Shown in pieces: positions 9,601 to 20,800 of a stretch of 64,000 nt of DNA. The translations under genes were made by a program, and so were the position numbers. This DNA is from Vibrio azureus (GTDB lineage Bacteria; Pseudomonadota; Gammaproteobacteria; Enterobacterales; Vibrionaceae): contig NZ_CP018617.1 in the NCBI RefSeq assembly GCF_002849855.1, forward strand, positions 930,001 to 994,000. The letters run 5' to 3'. A model generated the notes under the pieces. The model had not been told where the DNA came from, did not search any database, and worked only from the letters and a program-made list of their open reading frames with translations. Position 1 is the first letter of the stretch. Every line of letters starts with the position of its first letter.

Positions 9601-11765
9601 GCCATCATCCATTCCCAAGTTGCTGCATCGAATCCCAAGGCGGCAAATTGTAGGACTCGGCTGTTTTCGTTTATCGCGAACTCTGAGTCGAGACTTTGCA
9701 ATAAGTTCACCGCGCCAAGGTGCTCTAACAACACGCCTTTCGGTTGACCAGTCGAGCCCGATGTATAAATAACATATGCGAGGTTTTTTGCTGTCAATTC
9801 TTGAGCTAAAACAGGGTTATCCGTGGTGTATTGTGACAACTTTGCGCCGATCTCCGGAGCGTTTAAACTGATCGACGTAATATCTCCTGCAAGCCGAGCC
9901 GTTTCTTTCTCAGTTACCAAAAATTGGATGCCGCTATCATTTAACATGTACTGCACGCGCTCTGTCGGGTTGGTTGGATCGATTGCGACATAAGCCCCAC
10001 CCGCTTTCAAAATCCCCAGCATGCCGATCAACATATCCACTGAACGAGACACAGACAAACCCACTAACGTATCTGGTTTAACTCCGAGTTGAATCAAATG
10101 GTGCGCAAGTTGGTTAGCCTTGTTATTCAGTTCACCGTAAGTTAGCGACATTTTTTCATCAGGCATTTTCTCCGCTACCAGTGATGTGTACTGTGCCGTT
10201 TCTTCTACAACAATGGCCAACTCATTAGGACGCTGTTTCGCCTGCTGTTCAAAATATTGATGAATACAATGAGGTCGTGCAAGTGGGACTTCACTACGAT
10301 TAAACTGATTCACTATGCCGTCTTGTTGATTCGAGGTCAGTAAAGGTAAAGTCTGCACTTTCTGATTGGGTTGAGCGACAATCCCTTCCAGCAAAACATT
10401 AAAACTGTCTGCCAAACGTTCAACGCTTTGTGGTGTGAACAAATCTTTGGCAAACACCCAATTCAGCGTAAGGCCTTGTTCAGATTCGGTGACTTCCAAG
10501 GTCAAATCGAATTTTGCGTAATCGTCTTTGAAGACTTCAATTTCAGTATCAATCCCATTTAATCGCAAGCTAGCATCATCGTTATTCTGAAGAACCAGCA
10601 TAATTTGGAACAGCGGTTGATGGCTTAAGCTGCGCTCAGGCTGTAAGGTTTCTACTAATAAATCGAATGGCATCTGTTGGTGCTCAAATGCCGACAAAAT
10701 GTTTTTGCGTGACATTTGTAGAAGTTCAGTAAACGACAGAGACTCCGACATATCGGTTCGTAAAACGAGATTATTAAGGAAACATCCGATCAGACCTTGT
10801 GTTTCACTGTGATCCCGATTGGCTATCGGTGTCCCAATCACGATATCAGTCTCACCGCTATATCGTGCTAAAAAACAACTTAATGCAGCATTCAGCACCA
10901 TAAATAACGTTGAATCATGCGCTTTGGCAAGTGTATATAATGCGGCCAGCCCTGATTTAGAGAAGGATCTGTCTATTTGTTGCCCACGGAAGCTCTGCTC
11001 AGCAGGCCGGGGAAAATCAGTCGGTAAGTTATGCAGTGTCGGCAAGCCCTTTAAGGTTTGTTGCCAATAATTCGTTAGTTGACGTAAGGCCTCTCCTTGC
11101 AGGTTATCTCTCTGCCAAAGTGCATAGTCTTTGTATTGGATACTCAAAGGCAATAGAGGGGCTTCTTCACCTTCACAATAACCATCATAAAGCTTGGACA
11201 GCTCATCTGCCCAAATCCCTTGTGACCAACCGTCCGAGGCAATATGGTGCATAATAATCACTAACAGATGCTCTTCGGCGCCTAAACGCAATAACTCTCC
11301 GCGCATCATAATATCTGAGCTAAGGTCAAAAGGCTGACTGAGTAAGAAGTCGAGGCGCTCGCGCATTACGGTCTGTCTTGTTTTTGAGTCTTTTACATCA
11401 TCACTTAAAAGTTCATAAACAGGTAACTCGAACATCACTTCATCTTTTACATGTTGCACAGGCTGACCGTCTTTAATCCGATAAGTGGTACGTAAAATAT
11501 GATGCCTTTGAACAATCGTGTTCAAAGCTTGCGTCAAGGCGAATGTATTGAGGTGACCTTTCATCCTCAAAATAATCGGCATATTGTATTCCACACTGCC
11601 ATTTTGCATCTGGTCTACGCTCCATAAACGTTGCTGGGCAAACGATAAAGGAACAGGTTCATCATGTTGAATGTGCTGTTTGATCAACTGAGGCATTACT
11701 GCTTTTTTAGCGGCTTTTTCTGCCATCATTTTCTTCAATAATGCGCGTTTCTTTTCTAAATCCAT
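1..11765 (-). CDS. Nonribosomal peptide synthetase, modules 4 to 7 (partial, runs off left edge)
   Basis: This very large open frame begins at 11765 and is still open at base 1, so at least 3921 residues are encoded. The frame is the same at every domain I translated. Visible order is C-A-PCP, C-A-PCP, C-A-PCP, C-A(N-terminal part). HHIASDGW condensation motifs lie near 11240, 7965, 4715 and 1430. SGSTG adenylation motifs lie near 9755, 6530 and 3270, and a fourth falls at the window edge. GGHSL carrier motifs lie near 8585, 5345 and 2065. All key residues are intact. Pocket residues aligned by eye to GrsA give DAWLIGAVCK (hydrophobic or aromatic), DAEDVGAVTK (acidic, so probably a basic residue) and DVWQMAGDDK (unclear, acidic) for the three full A domains. 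The charged N-terminal helix (MDLEKKRALLKKMM) is probably a docking segment for the upstream synthetase, whose stop lies about 50 bp before. In-frame ATGs at 11777 and 11783 are alternative starts. No epimerase or thioesterase lies in the visible part. Confidence 0.93.
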   Translation of the reverse strand, partial: MDLEKKRALLKKMMAEKAAKKAVMPQLIKQHIQHDEPVPLSFAQQRLWSVDQMQNGSVEYNMPIILRMKGHLNTFALTQALNTIVQRHHILRTTYRIKDGQPVQHVKDEVMFELPVYELLSDDVKDSKTRQTVMRERLDFLLSQPFDLSSDIMMRGELLRLGAEEHLLVIIMHHIASDGWSQGIWADELSKLYDGYCEGEEAPLLPLSIQYKDYALWQRDNLQGEALRQLTNYWQQTLKGLPTLHNLPTDFPRPAEQSFRGQQIDRSFSKSGLAALYTLAKAHDSTLFMVLNAALSCFLARYSGETDIVIGTPIANRDHSETQGLIGCFLNNLVLRTDMSESLSFTELLQMSRKNILSAFEHQQMPFDLLVETLQPERSLSHQPLFQIMLVLQNNDDASLRLNGIDTEIEVFKDDYAKFDLTLEVTESEQGLTLNWVFAKDLFTPQSVERLADSFNVLLEGIVAQPNQKVQTLPLLTSNQQDGIVNQFNRSEVPLARPHCIHQYFEQQAKQRPNELAIVVEETAQYTSLVAEKMPDEKMSLTYGELNNKANQLAHHLIQLGVKPDTLVGLSVSRSVDMLIGMLGILKAGGAYVAIDPTNPTERVQYMLNDSGIQFLVTEKETARLAGDITSISLNAPEIGAKLSQYTTDNPVLAQELTAKNLAYVIYTSGSTGQPKGVLLEHLGAVNLLQSLDSEFAINENSRVLQFAALGFDAATWEWMMALTQGACLYICSDNTRVNPDKLSDFLLEHKVTHALIPPSLLAHLDMEREYAFQVLIVGGEACDQALAWQWAERFPLYNAYGPSECTVCATISRVQPHQTLNIGSALDNLSIYVLDDEQQIVPIGVEGELHIAGLGLARGYLNQVELTKEKFFDLSLPSGSDLSKFSNPEAKRVYKTGDRVRWLPSGELVFVGRSDDQIKIRGFRIELGEIENALSRHQSVKDALVLAQSAKGSKEKQLVAWVVAEKDAESFLISEQELIEQAKLSLPHYMIPSVFCLMEALPLTVNGKVDKKALPQPDLCSSNVYQAPKTETEHKLASLWSTLLATEQVGRQSNFFSLGGHSLLATKLITEIKQAWEVDLSIRSIFETQTLEDQADLIDRESHVDCRANRRQIIANPNIDKAPLSFSQQRLWFLDRMHPGGSEYNMPAALKLTGKLDIAALESALATVVQRHEVLNTVYVESTHAQVSTKTQAQRTESSVVKGRVLKLQQKDLTHLTVEDKSEEIHRLVTEEASKSFDLSQDMMLRTQLLTLDKENFVLLITMHHIASDGWSMNLLINELSTLYGAFSRQKAAPLPPLPIQYRDYALWQRDWLKGDTLEQHLTYWRKQLSSLPLVHSLPVDFVRPAVQKFQGNQIKQQIDVATTSKLKQLAENNNATLFMAIHTLFAALLSRYSGESDIVMGSPIANRDQLEVKDLIGFFANTLVLRLDTAGNPSFEQLLSHSKETLLQAWEHQHVPFEILVDDLQPERSLSYNPLFQIMLSLNDTNVNSLKFGDVALSPIEQPNHTAQFDLTLDMSETEHGLALAWEYNTELFLPETISRMSQCLQRLIGAVIESPSAPLNAIEILAEVDQQKLNAWSNTAFLDAEVLSVEEQFDLQVKRTPDATALVWNTKRLSYQALQHRADKLAHRLIEQGVQQGDLVGLCLPRGVDLIVSILAIFKAGAAYLPLDPAYPKARLEHMLNDSQADFIITDTEQLGLLPPVRVPYMLLDTPETIAQLEEHHIEFTCLPSNHSAPAYVIYTSGSTGVPKGVKVSRKAAANHIATINDHFKLTSQDRCILSASVNFDAAFEQIFLPLTLGCELHIVSLQEMEVSKFDRYLTQNAISVADLPLAYLSQYLTYLNSQKTLEAKQLTSLELLVVGGEAIPKATVESCFDVNLCRRFINAYGPTEASVTSTAFEITADNLASLTTMLIGQACGPRQLYVVNPLMQRVPVGAVGELLIGGDCLADGYLHRDTLTEERFIDDHLSQKPGAKLYRTGDLVRYHQDGQLEFVGRIDDQVKLRGFRIELGEIETVLMQHEAVIQAVVMIKKTEQGIDQLIAYLVTKLGLESELQHNLSEYLSKTLPDHMIPAIFMSLNELPLTAAGKINRQALLDIKLTLLNSDEPPKSETEQRLASIWCQLLSCQSVCRDSHFFALGGHSLLAVGLISQVRDAWQVELSLKAIFELKTLKGIASQIDNQLARSGSKDFMDLHVMPLNKAPQDALLPVSFAQQRLWFIAQLEPNGYEYNMPEAFYVNGRLEVAAFTRALNSVVERHQILRTVYRVKDQNVYQSVLQDFDSVLELIDISEYSHTEQQVMLENLVEQEAITPFNLSKDLMLRAKLVKLKKEGVETEGPHNAFLITQHHIASDGWSTSVLISELSSAYHRFLTTEPTPLLPLEYQYSDYAYSQRAWLEGERLERHLDYWLQQLADLPPVHHLPLDKARPSIQSFQGAELAQTLSPELSRLILTLAQHNEASLFMVLKAAFSLLLSRYSGETDIVIGTPVANREQVELEPIIGFFVNTLVMRTQVDHQQSFTQLLAQCRDNTLAGLQHQQAPFETLVERLQPERSLSYNPLFQIMLSVENNRQSDFNLDGLEFESIEQEYSTSQFDLSLNVVESEQGIQLHWEYSTDLFEHSSMTRMAEHFDQLLHQIVHRPNDKMSDISILSSDERTKILNDFNGKTVTYHGEPCVHYRFESQVQRCPDAMAVIGDNHSLSYAELNAKANQLAHYLRESGVARGDLVGIYAQRSPEFLVAILAIMKAGGAYIPFDPVNPISRIDYMLTDSGVSVLLTENELLEHLKDNLETPLACKALRLDCDLSSLETYSTENPVWCNESDDLAYMIYTSGSTGQPKGALVHHAGALNHIDAEFDVLDFIDENHQLMAKNFLQSAASSSDVSVWQFLAPLMCGGQTVILDDMTDIPKLVRLLQQHQVHLMQAAPVVLQLLVDHLETLPPSERALPDLEWMMAIAEAAPVPLLNQWLALNPQIPIMNGYGPSEASDDITEYVIRTPLPANTPSVPIGRPIPNLTMYVLDKGLQLQPIGVPGELCVSGVGVGKGYWNKPERTASSFVVNPYHDEPDNQVHGDTLYRTGDLGRWLPDGTLEFMGRIDNQVKVRGFRVELGEVEASLAKLDNVGECAVVIRRDQQGQNALAAYLVAKQQPYPTTAELRQGLQRSLPDYMVPNSFTVLDKMPLNAADKIDRRALPEPNWQADSEYQQPKGELEQYLATLWSELLQLEQVSANANFFDCGGHSLLVARLVAQIRADRHIDVPVKAVFEAPTLAQLALILSASIKSASTQSASTQSAAFKTQTPEIVSVVSDAQVPLSFAQQRMWFIHQSDPEGCEYNMPAAYRVEGALNIQALEQAFSTIIARHHVLHTCFELDDGEAKAQRRQDIKFTLPVIDLSELSEPEQSLQVQALVHQEMSQAFDLSQDLMLRAQVLHLAETRHVLLLTLHHIASDGWSEGVMVNELSEIYASTVRGEPNGLAPLAIQYSDYAHWQRNWLANNLDRHLEYWMTQLADLPPTHSLPLDHQRPNNSSFKGAQFTCQIDKNLTSELNQLARSNQATLFMVLNAAFSALLNRYSGESDIVIGSPIANREQNEIAPLIGCFINTVVLRADLSEDLSFTELLQQSRERVLAAFEHQQLPFELLVDKLQPERSFNYNPLFQVMLSLDNNSDSTLSFSDLNLTPVEQEFTTTQFDLSLDISENQNGLTLVWDYAADLFDRITIERMAEHFDQLLHQIVHRPNDKMSDISILSSDERTKILNDFNGKTVTYHGEPCVHYRFESQVQRCPDAMAVIGDNHSLSYAELNAKANQLAHYLRESGVARGDLVGIYAQRSPEFLVAILAIMKAGGAYIPFDPVNPISRIDYMLTDSGVSVLLTENELLEHLKDNLETPLACKALRLDCDLSSLETYSTENPVWCNESDDLAYMIYT
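3277..3895 (-). repeat. Long direct repeat inside the NRPS gene, copy 2
   Basis: This is the partner of bases 1 to 619 and lies in the third adenylation domain of this protein. Beyond 3895 the two modules diverge sharply, so the shared block has a clean edge at the end of the condensation domain. That pattern fits recent duplication or gene conversion of an A-domain segment. Confidence 0.95.
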
Positions 11766-11817
11766 GTTTTGTCTCATTGTCATATTTTTTGATTTTTTTG
11801 ATGACGCGTGTCCGTAC

Positions 11818-14800
11818 TTATTGTTCAGCCAGCAGAGCAAGATATTGATCTAGCTCTTGCTCCGATAACGAATCTAAGTCGAGATCGTGCAGTTGTAACA
11901 ACGCCTTATCGGCATCGATCATGCTGGCAACCTCAGCGAGATGTGTGGCTTCAAATACCGATTTGAACGCCAGATCCACTTGCCATTGATCACGAATATG
12001 GTTGATCATTCGGGCTGCAAGAAGTGAATGACCACCGATATCGAAGAAGTTGTCATATCGGCTTATTTCAGTGTTGTTGAGTAATATTTGCCAAATTGAC
12101 GCTAATTGTTTTTCTGTTTCAGAAACAGGCGCTTTATATTCCTTTTCTCTGTCGTTCACAGGATCGGGTAAGGCATTTCGATCCAGCTTTCCGTTGGCTG
12201 ATAAAGGCATTGCCTCCAAGAAGGAAATATTATCTGGCACCATATACTGAGGTAATTGTTGTTGAAGGTATTCTTTAATTGCTTTTGAGACTGAACCTAG
12301 AGTAGCGGAATCTCGCTCTGGTTGATTAAGCACAACGTAAGCCACCAGCACTGCGTCTCCTGAGTGATTCGATCTAGCAATGACCACACTCTCATTGACC
12401 ATTTCGTGTTGACTGAGTGTCGCTTCGATTTCCTCTAGTTCAATACGATAGCCTCGTACTTTGACCTGAAAATCTTTTCTCCCGATGAATTCAAGACGAC
12501 CATCAGCATGGCGTTTAACAAGATCACCGGTTAAATACATACGTGAATCGAACTCATCTCTTGGCCAAGGGTTAGAAACAAACACAGCTTGCGTCTTTTC
12601 AGGTTGATCTCGGTAACCTCGCCCAACAACAGCACCAGACACCGCCAGCTCTCCAACCACACCAACAGGAACAAGTTCTAAACTTGGACTTACAACATGT
12701 AGGTGTGCATTGGCAACAGGCGTCCCAATCATGACCTTTTCTATCGGGCTATCAATCACTTGAAAAGCGACATCATCCGAGCATTCCGCTGGACCGTAGG
12801 CGTTCATCAGTGGAATTTGTGGGTACTGTTCAAACCAGACACTCACCAACTCTGACGATAAGGCCTCTCCTGTTGGCATCACCCAACGCAAGCTCGGCAA
12901 TTCAATTTGATAATATAACGCGGCCTTAATCACTGAAGGGACGGGTTCCCAAATCGTCACCGCATGTTGATTGAGCTGTGTGAGCAAAGCTTTAGGATCT
13001 TGAGTGATACTCGAAGGGACTATCACCACCTTGGCTCCCAGAATAGGTGCGGTTAAGAACTGCCAAACAGAGATATCAAAACACTGAGATGCAGTTTGCG
13101 CAATCACATCATGCTGAGTAAGAGCAAGTGGCTCAAACTTACTTAACATGTTATTGATCATGCCTCTATGTTCAATCATTACCCCTTTAGGCCTTCCTGT
13201 TGAACCAGAGGTAAACAGCACATAAGCTAAATCCCCTAGAGAAGGCCATGGTAAAGCATCGGTACAAAGAGAAGTCGGCACCTCTGCGAATAGTTCAGAA
13301 TAAGCGCAGATTTTGTCCTGTTGCCATGTGCCACTTAGCTTGCGTTGTGTATCTTGGAGCTTATCACCAACAATAAGTAATGTTGGCTGGCTTTCGTTTA
13401 AGATCTTTTGCCAACGCTCTAAAGGCTGCTCTGGATCCATTGGCATGTAAGCGGCACCTGATTTTAGAACCGCAACAATCATGATCAACAGATCTAACCC
13501 TCGGTGATCAAGCAGTCCAACAACATCACCATTACGGATCCCTTTGTGACGCAGTGATCTCGCTAGAGCCTCAGATTGTTCGTTGAGTTGTTGATAAGTC
13601 AACTGATTACCTTCACATATGGCCACGACGGCTTCAGGGCTTTTCATCACCTGCTGGTGAAATAACTCCGGCCAGCTATGTTGAAGTAGTGCTGGATCCG
13701 TGGTGTTATTCCAATCAGATAACGATTGAATTTCTTTTTGCCCCAAGTAACGCGTCGTTTCAACCAGGCTGTCAGAGTTTTCAGCCAAGTCACATACAAT
13801 TTGATCAAGGTATTCTTTAATGCACTCGACAAAATCATGATTAAAACAGCCAGAATCAAGATTAATGCTAATTTCAAACTGCTCCGTTAACGGATGACGG
13901 CTGTAATTGGCATCAAACAAGTAATTCGTTTGTTCAAAGTCATCCACTCTTAATATTTGAATATCTTGATCCATCTGTTTATAAACGTGGAAGTCAATGT
14001 AGTTAAACAGTGATGATGAGTACTCTATACCCGTTATTTGCTGAATTTTAGCTAATGGATAATGGCGGTGTGGCATCATCATTAACCACTGTTCGTCTAA
14101 CTGACGAATCAATTGATGCCAGTCCTGTTTAACATCCCCAACACGAAGTGGCAGTGAATTCAAAAATAGCCCTAAGGTCTTATCACTGCCTTCCATTTCC
14201 GGCCGTCCATTGGTAACAACAGAGGTTGTGATATCAGAACACCCAGAAATCTGAGCCAGTAACACCATATGGATCGCCAAAAAGACGCTTTTTTCCTGAA
14301 CTTTGAGATGATGAGCTAAGGCTTTTAGCTTTTTATCATGATGTGACGCCAATGAATAACTCAGCAAGGTAGTACCATTTTGTTCAGCACTGGCCCACCA
14401 TGGCAGCTGCACTTGTTGCAAATGAGATTGCCAGTACCCTTTGGTTTGCTGATTTTGCTCAGACTGCTGTTCTAGAGCAATAAATTGTCGATATGACAGT
14501 GGCTTCTTGAGTTCAGGCAATGTTTCCTTGCGTAAAGCACGAGTGTACAAATCAAATAATTGTGTATTTAGGCTTGCAACACTCCAACCATCCCACAGCG
14601 CATGATGGAAGCTGAGTTGATAATAAAACTCATCTTGAGCCAATTGAAAGATGAAGATTCGCCATAATGGTTGAGTAAAATCAAAGGGGGCACTTTTCTC
14701 GTTCATCGAATGCTCTTGCATGACTTTATCTTGTTGATCTTTTGTCATATGGCACAAATCGATGCATTCAAAAGGCAGGTCAATGTGTTTGTAAACCACT

Positions 14801-17800
14801 GATAATGGACGCTCTACGCCTGATAAATATAAGGTGCGGAACGACTCCTGAGAGTAAACAAGCTTAGATAACGCGTTTCTAAACAGCGCTTCATCCCAAC
14901 GGGCTTTGACTCTATAACCAAAGATATCGTGATAAGTCCCCTCTGCAGCACTTAGCAAGCTATGTACAATCATTCCCTGCTGTAAGCTCGATTGAGGATA
15001 AGCATCTTCAATCGATTCATGATCACCATGCTCACTCAGCCAATGTTTCTCAGCTGTGTCTAATAAACCAAAAACCTCTACTTGCTGTAATTCTTCGACA
15101 TGCGTGTTTTTCTGTTGAATTTCATTGGCTAAGCTTTGAATCTCTGGGAATGCAAACAGATCGCGAATTGAGTAGTTAATTCCAGCCTTTTTGCTTGCTG
15201 CTACGATCGAGATTGCTCGAATTGAATCACCACCTAAATGGAAAAAGTTATCCAATACCCCGACTTTATCGACTTTGAGCTGAGTCTGCCAAATTTCACA
15301 TAAAGCTTGTTCGGTCAGCGTGCTAGGCGCTACAAATTGGTGATGGCTTTGCTCTTCTATCTTCATCGAGAGCAGCGCATTTCTATCGGTTTTACCATTG
15401 GCCGTCGTTGGCAACTTATCGAGCAATACAAAAGCAGCTGGTACCATGTGTTCTGGCAATTGCTGAACCATTGCCTCTCTCAATTTGGCAATGTTATCCG
15501 AGCCTGCATGCTCATCACCGGAAGAAATGACAACATAAGCAACCAGTCGTTTTGGCTCATCACGAGGAAGTACAACGGCTTCTGTCACTTCAGGCAAGCT
15601 AAGCAAACTGGATTCTATTTCACCAAGTTCAATTCTGAAGCCACGAATTTTGACTTGCTGATCACAACGGCCAAGGTATTCCAACTCCCCATCATGACGA
15701 TAACGTGCCAAATCCCCGGTGCGGTATAACCTTTCGCCTGGCACAAATGGATTATCAATGAAACGAGTTTGATTGAGATCGCTACGATTCAGGTAACCAC
15801 GAGCGACCCCTGCACCACCCACATAAATTTCACCGGGTACACCAGTCGGCACAACATCTAAGTTAGGCGTGAATAAATACATAGCCAAATCTTGGAGTGG
15901 TTGACCAATCAGGCTACTGTTAGAACACGTATTCTGTACATCCTGCTGGTAGATTCGTCGATAAGTCACGTGGACGGTTGTCTCGGTAATACCATACATA
16001 TTGATAAGCTGAGGGGCGTTATCTCCATGCCTATTGATCCAAGGCACCAATGACTTCATATTCAACGCTTCTCCACCAAAAATGACATAACGTAGCTTGA
16101 GAGGTTGGCGATGTTCACTGTCCACTCCAATAAGATGGCCAAAAGCGGTAGGTGTTTGGTTAAGAACCGTTACGCCTTCATCGCATAACAGTTGATAAAA
16201 ATCAGTTGTTGAACGAGCGACCCATTGCGGAACAATAATCAATTTACCGCCATGCAATAACGCTCCCCAAATTTCCCAAACGGAAAAATCAAAAGCAAAA
16301 GAGTGAAATAGTGACCATACGTCTGACGAGTTAAATTGGAAGTGTTGCTCACTGGCATCAAACAATCGAATCACTTGTCGATGCTCCACCATTACTCCTT
16401 TCGGTTTACCCGTAGAGCCAGAGGTATAAATCACATAAGCAAGATTATCAGCAGACACGCCACGACTAGGATTCTCTGGTGAATATTCAGAAAACAGGGC
16501 TTGGTGGTCGATATCAATCACGCGTTGGTCGCTTATCGGCAATTGCTGCTTGATCTCAGAGGTGGACAAAATAAGTTTCGTCGCAGAATCTTCTAGCATA
16601 TGCGCCAAGCGTAACGAAGGATAAGCTGGGTCTAAAGGTAAATAAGCCCCACCCGCTTTTAAAATGGCCAGTAGCCCAATCACCATGTCACAACAACGAT
16701 GGACACTTAGCCCAACCAATACATCAGGACCAACACCTTGCTCAATCAGATAGTGCGCTAAACGGTTGGCACGTTGATTGAGTTCTTGATAAGTCATTTG
16801 CTCCTGCTCATCACTTAAAGCAATAGAGTCTGGGTAACACTTCGCCTGCTGCTCAAACCTCTGATGTAACACATCTTGGCTTGTTATTGGATTAAGGTTG
16901 GCCACCCAATGGTTGATCAAGCTTTGACGCTGACTCTCAGTGATAAAAGAAATCTCAGTTACCTTTTGTTGTGGCTGTACAGAGACGTTATTTTGAGCAA
17001 CGTTATTTTGAGAAATTTTGTTTTGAGAAACCTCTTGTTGAGAAACATTGCACAACAACTGATTTAAGTGCATCGCCATAGACTCAATGGTAGCAGGTTC
17101 GAACAAGTCTGTGGCCCAAGTCCAATTTAACTTCAGTTGCGCACCAATTTGTTGTACCTCGACACTGATATCAAATTGTGACCTTAAGCCATCTAACGTC
17201 TGTTCCTCTATCTCGAGCTCAGCTAAATGTAACGAACTCTGTGTATTATTTTGTACAGCTAGCATGATTTGGAACAAAGGGTTATAACTTAAACTTCGTT
17301 CCGGTTTTAATGTCTCAACCAAGGTATCAAATGGCAGTTGGCTGTGACTGAATGCATCCAATGCACTTTGCTTGCTGCGTGCTAACATATCAGCGAAAGA
17401 CGGGTTACCCGATAGATCAGAGCGAATAAGTAGCGTATTAACAAAAAAACCAACCAGAGAAGCTATCTGAGGCTGATCTCGATTAGCAACGGGCGTACCG
17501 ATTACAATATCGTCTTCACCACTATAACGATGAAATAAGCATGCTAATGCCGCATTCATTAACATAAATAACGTCACATTATGCTGTTTAGCTAACTGTA
17601 ATACCCTCTCACTGACTTCCGCTGATAAATCCAATGAAAGTGTCTGGCCATTATGACTTTGTTGTGCCGGGCGGGGTTTATCCAACGGCAAGCTATGAAC
17701 TGGAGGAAGCCCTTTTAAGGATTCTCGCCAAAAATGGATTTCTTTGTCTAATCGTTCTTCGTTCATCCAATTACGTTGCCAATGAGCATAATCGGAATAT

Positions 17801-20800
17801 TGCACAGCTAAAGGAGGTAAAATGGCTTTTTGCGCTTCTGGAGTCTCTTGAGATAGCGATAGCTGAGGGAATGGTTGTTGTGAAAAGACACCATATAGTG
17901 TCGACAATTCCTCAAGTAATAGCGCTTTTGACCAACCATCCGACGCAATATGATGCACCACAATCAATAAGCGATGTTCTTGGTGACTCAATTTGAAAAG
18001 ATTCGCTCTCAGCATCAGGTCACGGCTTAAATCGAACGGATAAAGGGTTTTGTCACTGATTAAGTACGCCAGTTTGTCTTGCTGCTCACTGGCACTCAGT
18101 TTTGTTAAATCTTGCTTGTTCAACTGAAAGTGAATTTCTGCTAAACGATGTTGTTCAACTTGACCATCAATTTGTTGATAGACGGTATGAAGGATATGGT
18201 GACGAGCAATGATATGGCTTAAGGCCTTTTCTAGCGCAGACTCATTGAGGTTACCCTTGATAGAAAAAGCAGCCGACATATTGTATTCCGTTGCATCGTT
18301 TTCCAACTGATCAATAAACCATAAGCGCTGTTGAGCGAATGAGAGAGGCAGTGAACCATTTTGCTGCACAACCGGTGTAATCGTTGGCAAACTGGTTTGG
18401 CTGGCATGATCGATCATGTTGGCAAGATCGGCCAAGTGTTGCGCCTCAAATATGTCTTTGATTCGAAGATCAACATGCCAAGTGTCACGGATCATTGAAA
18501 GCATTCGAGATGCCAACAATGAATGGCCACCAATGTCAAAAAAGTTAGCCTGATTACTTATGGATTTTCGGTCAAGCAGTTGAATCCACATCGCCACCAG
18601 CTTCTCTTCGGTTTCTGTTTGTGGAGCAATACATTGTTGTTCTTGTTCGAAAGTCGGCTGTGGTAAGGCCTTACGGTCTATTTTTCCGTTTGGTGTTAAA
18701 GGCAGCTTATCCAAGGTAACGATAACTTGTGGCACCATATACAGAGGCAAAGTGGATTTTAACCAATGACGCAGTTGATTTGACTCCAACTCGATTTCTG
18801 ACTGCGTATCAAGAACCACATAGGCCACCAAAAGCAATTGATCGTGCTTGTCATATTTAGCATCCACGACGGCTTCAACGACCATTGAATGGCATAAGAG
18901 TTGTGTTTCAATTTCGCCAGGCTCAATACGATACCCACGAATCTTAAGTTGATGATCTTTACGACCAATATACTCTAGACTGCCATCTGGCAAGCGACGC
19001 GCAAGATCCCCCGTTAAATACAAGCGTTGATCGGTCTCATCTTGCGAATACGGATTATCAATGAATACCGCTTGAGTTTGTTTAGGCAGATTTAAATATC
19101 CACGCCCGACAACCGGCCCTGATACGGCAATCTCCCCCACCGCGCCCAATGGTAACAGCGCCTGTTGGTCATCTAAGATATACAATTTGACGTTAGCCAC
19201 AGGTTGACCAATCAAGACTCGGTCTACCGCTTGATGAATTGGCTGAAAAGCAACATCATCAGAACACTCTGCAGGGCCATAGGCATTCATAAGAGGGATA
19301 TGTTTATAGCAGTCAAACCACTGCGAGACCAAAGAAGCACTCAAAGCTTCACCAGTTGGTAACACCCAGCGCAACGATGACAAAGGTTGGTGACAGTCCA
19401 ATGCTGCTTGCATCATCGACGGTACGGGTTCCCAGATAGTCACTTTTTGTTTTTCGAGGTAAGCCAATAATGCACTAGGATCACGGCAGATTTCGAATGG
19501 TACTACATCAACCTTGGCTCCAAGCAAAAGTGCGGTTAATGTCTGCCAAATCGAAATGTCAAAACATTGAGATGCGGTTTGAGCAATGACATCTTGAGGC
19601 TCAAGGGAAAGAGGCTCAAATTTCGCCAACATGTTATTGATCAAACCCGCTTGCTCAATCATGACACCTTTTGGTTTTCCCGTAGAACCGGAGGTAAAGA
19701 TAATGTATGCCAAGTCGTTCATGGCTGGGTAATGACAGAGTTCACTATCGCCAACGTTTAAGGCTAAGAATTCATCGATGTTGAATACTTTTTCTTTATT
19801 CCACTTTCTTTTCAAAGAGCGCTGCTCAAGAAGTAATGTATTTCCAACGAGTAAGGCTGCTGGGTCACTTTCTTGTAAAATATCCAACCAACGTTTAGCG
19901 GGATGGTTAGGATCTAATGGTACCCAAGCAGCGCCCGATTTTAGTACTGCAATCATCATCGTAACCAGATCAATACCTCGATGATCTAATAAGGCAACGA
20001 GGTTTCCGGAACCGATACCTTTTGCATGTAACGCGTGGGCAATCATGTTTGAACGCGTATCAAGCTCTCGATAGGTGATCGATTGCTCTTCTTGCTGCAC
20101 AGCAATCGCCTCGGGTGTTTGTTTGACTTGATTTGCAAACAGTTCTGGCCAGCTTTTGGCAATCAACTGTGGTTGTTGGGTACAATTAAATTGATTGAGT
20201 AGCTGATCTCTTTCACTAGAAGTAATAATGCTAATGTCAGAAAGGCATGCTTGAGGTTCGATACTCGCAAACTGTTCAAGAACATGAAGATATCGTTGCG
20301 CAAATAACGCCACCTCTTGCTGATTTAAATAAGCATTTCGGCAATAAATTTCTATAACAGGCGTAGATGGTGACATTGCATCGACATTGGCGGATTCGGT
20401 GATCCTAACTTGAAGCGGGTCACGACCGGTATCCGTTGCGACGAAATTCACCTCAGTAGGAGCTTTAATATAGTTAAATACAACCTCTGATAAAAACGCT
20501 CTTCCTTGCCCAGTCAGATTCAGCGCTCGCCCCAATTGGTGCATGGGATAACTTTGATGACGTAAGTTGCTTCTCTGCTCTTTCTTTACCTGATTAATTA
20601 ATTCTTCAACCGTCTCCGTAGATGACAAATCAAATCGACCAGGCAGATCGGTGGTGAACATTCCTAGCGTATTTTTCTGAATCGCATTCTTACGACGATG
20701 AACAGGAGTCGCAATAACCACATCATCACGTTGCTTTTCTTTTGAAAAATACAGGATCAATGCCGCCAGTCCAAAATGGTGAAGTGTGGCTCCCATTTCT

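Noticed and set aside
15307..15729. 140-codon plus-strand frame inside the three-module NRPS gene
   Set aside because: It is opposite a conserved adenylation domain and its product looks like a shadow of that coding sequence.
12060..16000. Possible epimerisation domain in the three-module NRPS
   Set aside because: The domain after the second carrier (HHALWDGW, GRPEMEG..KTLGLFLNSLP) reads as a condensation domain followed directly by an A domain; the E-domain layout is not met.
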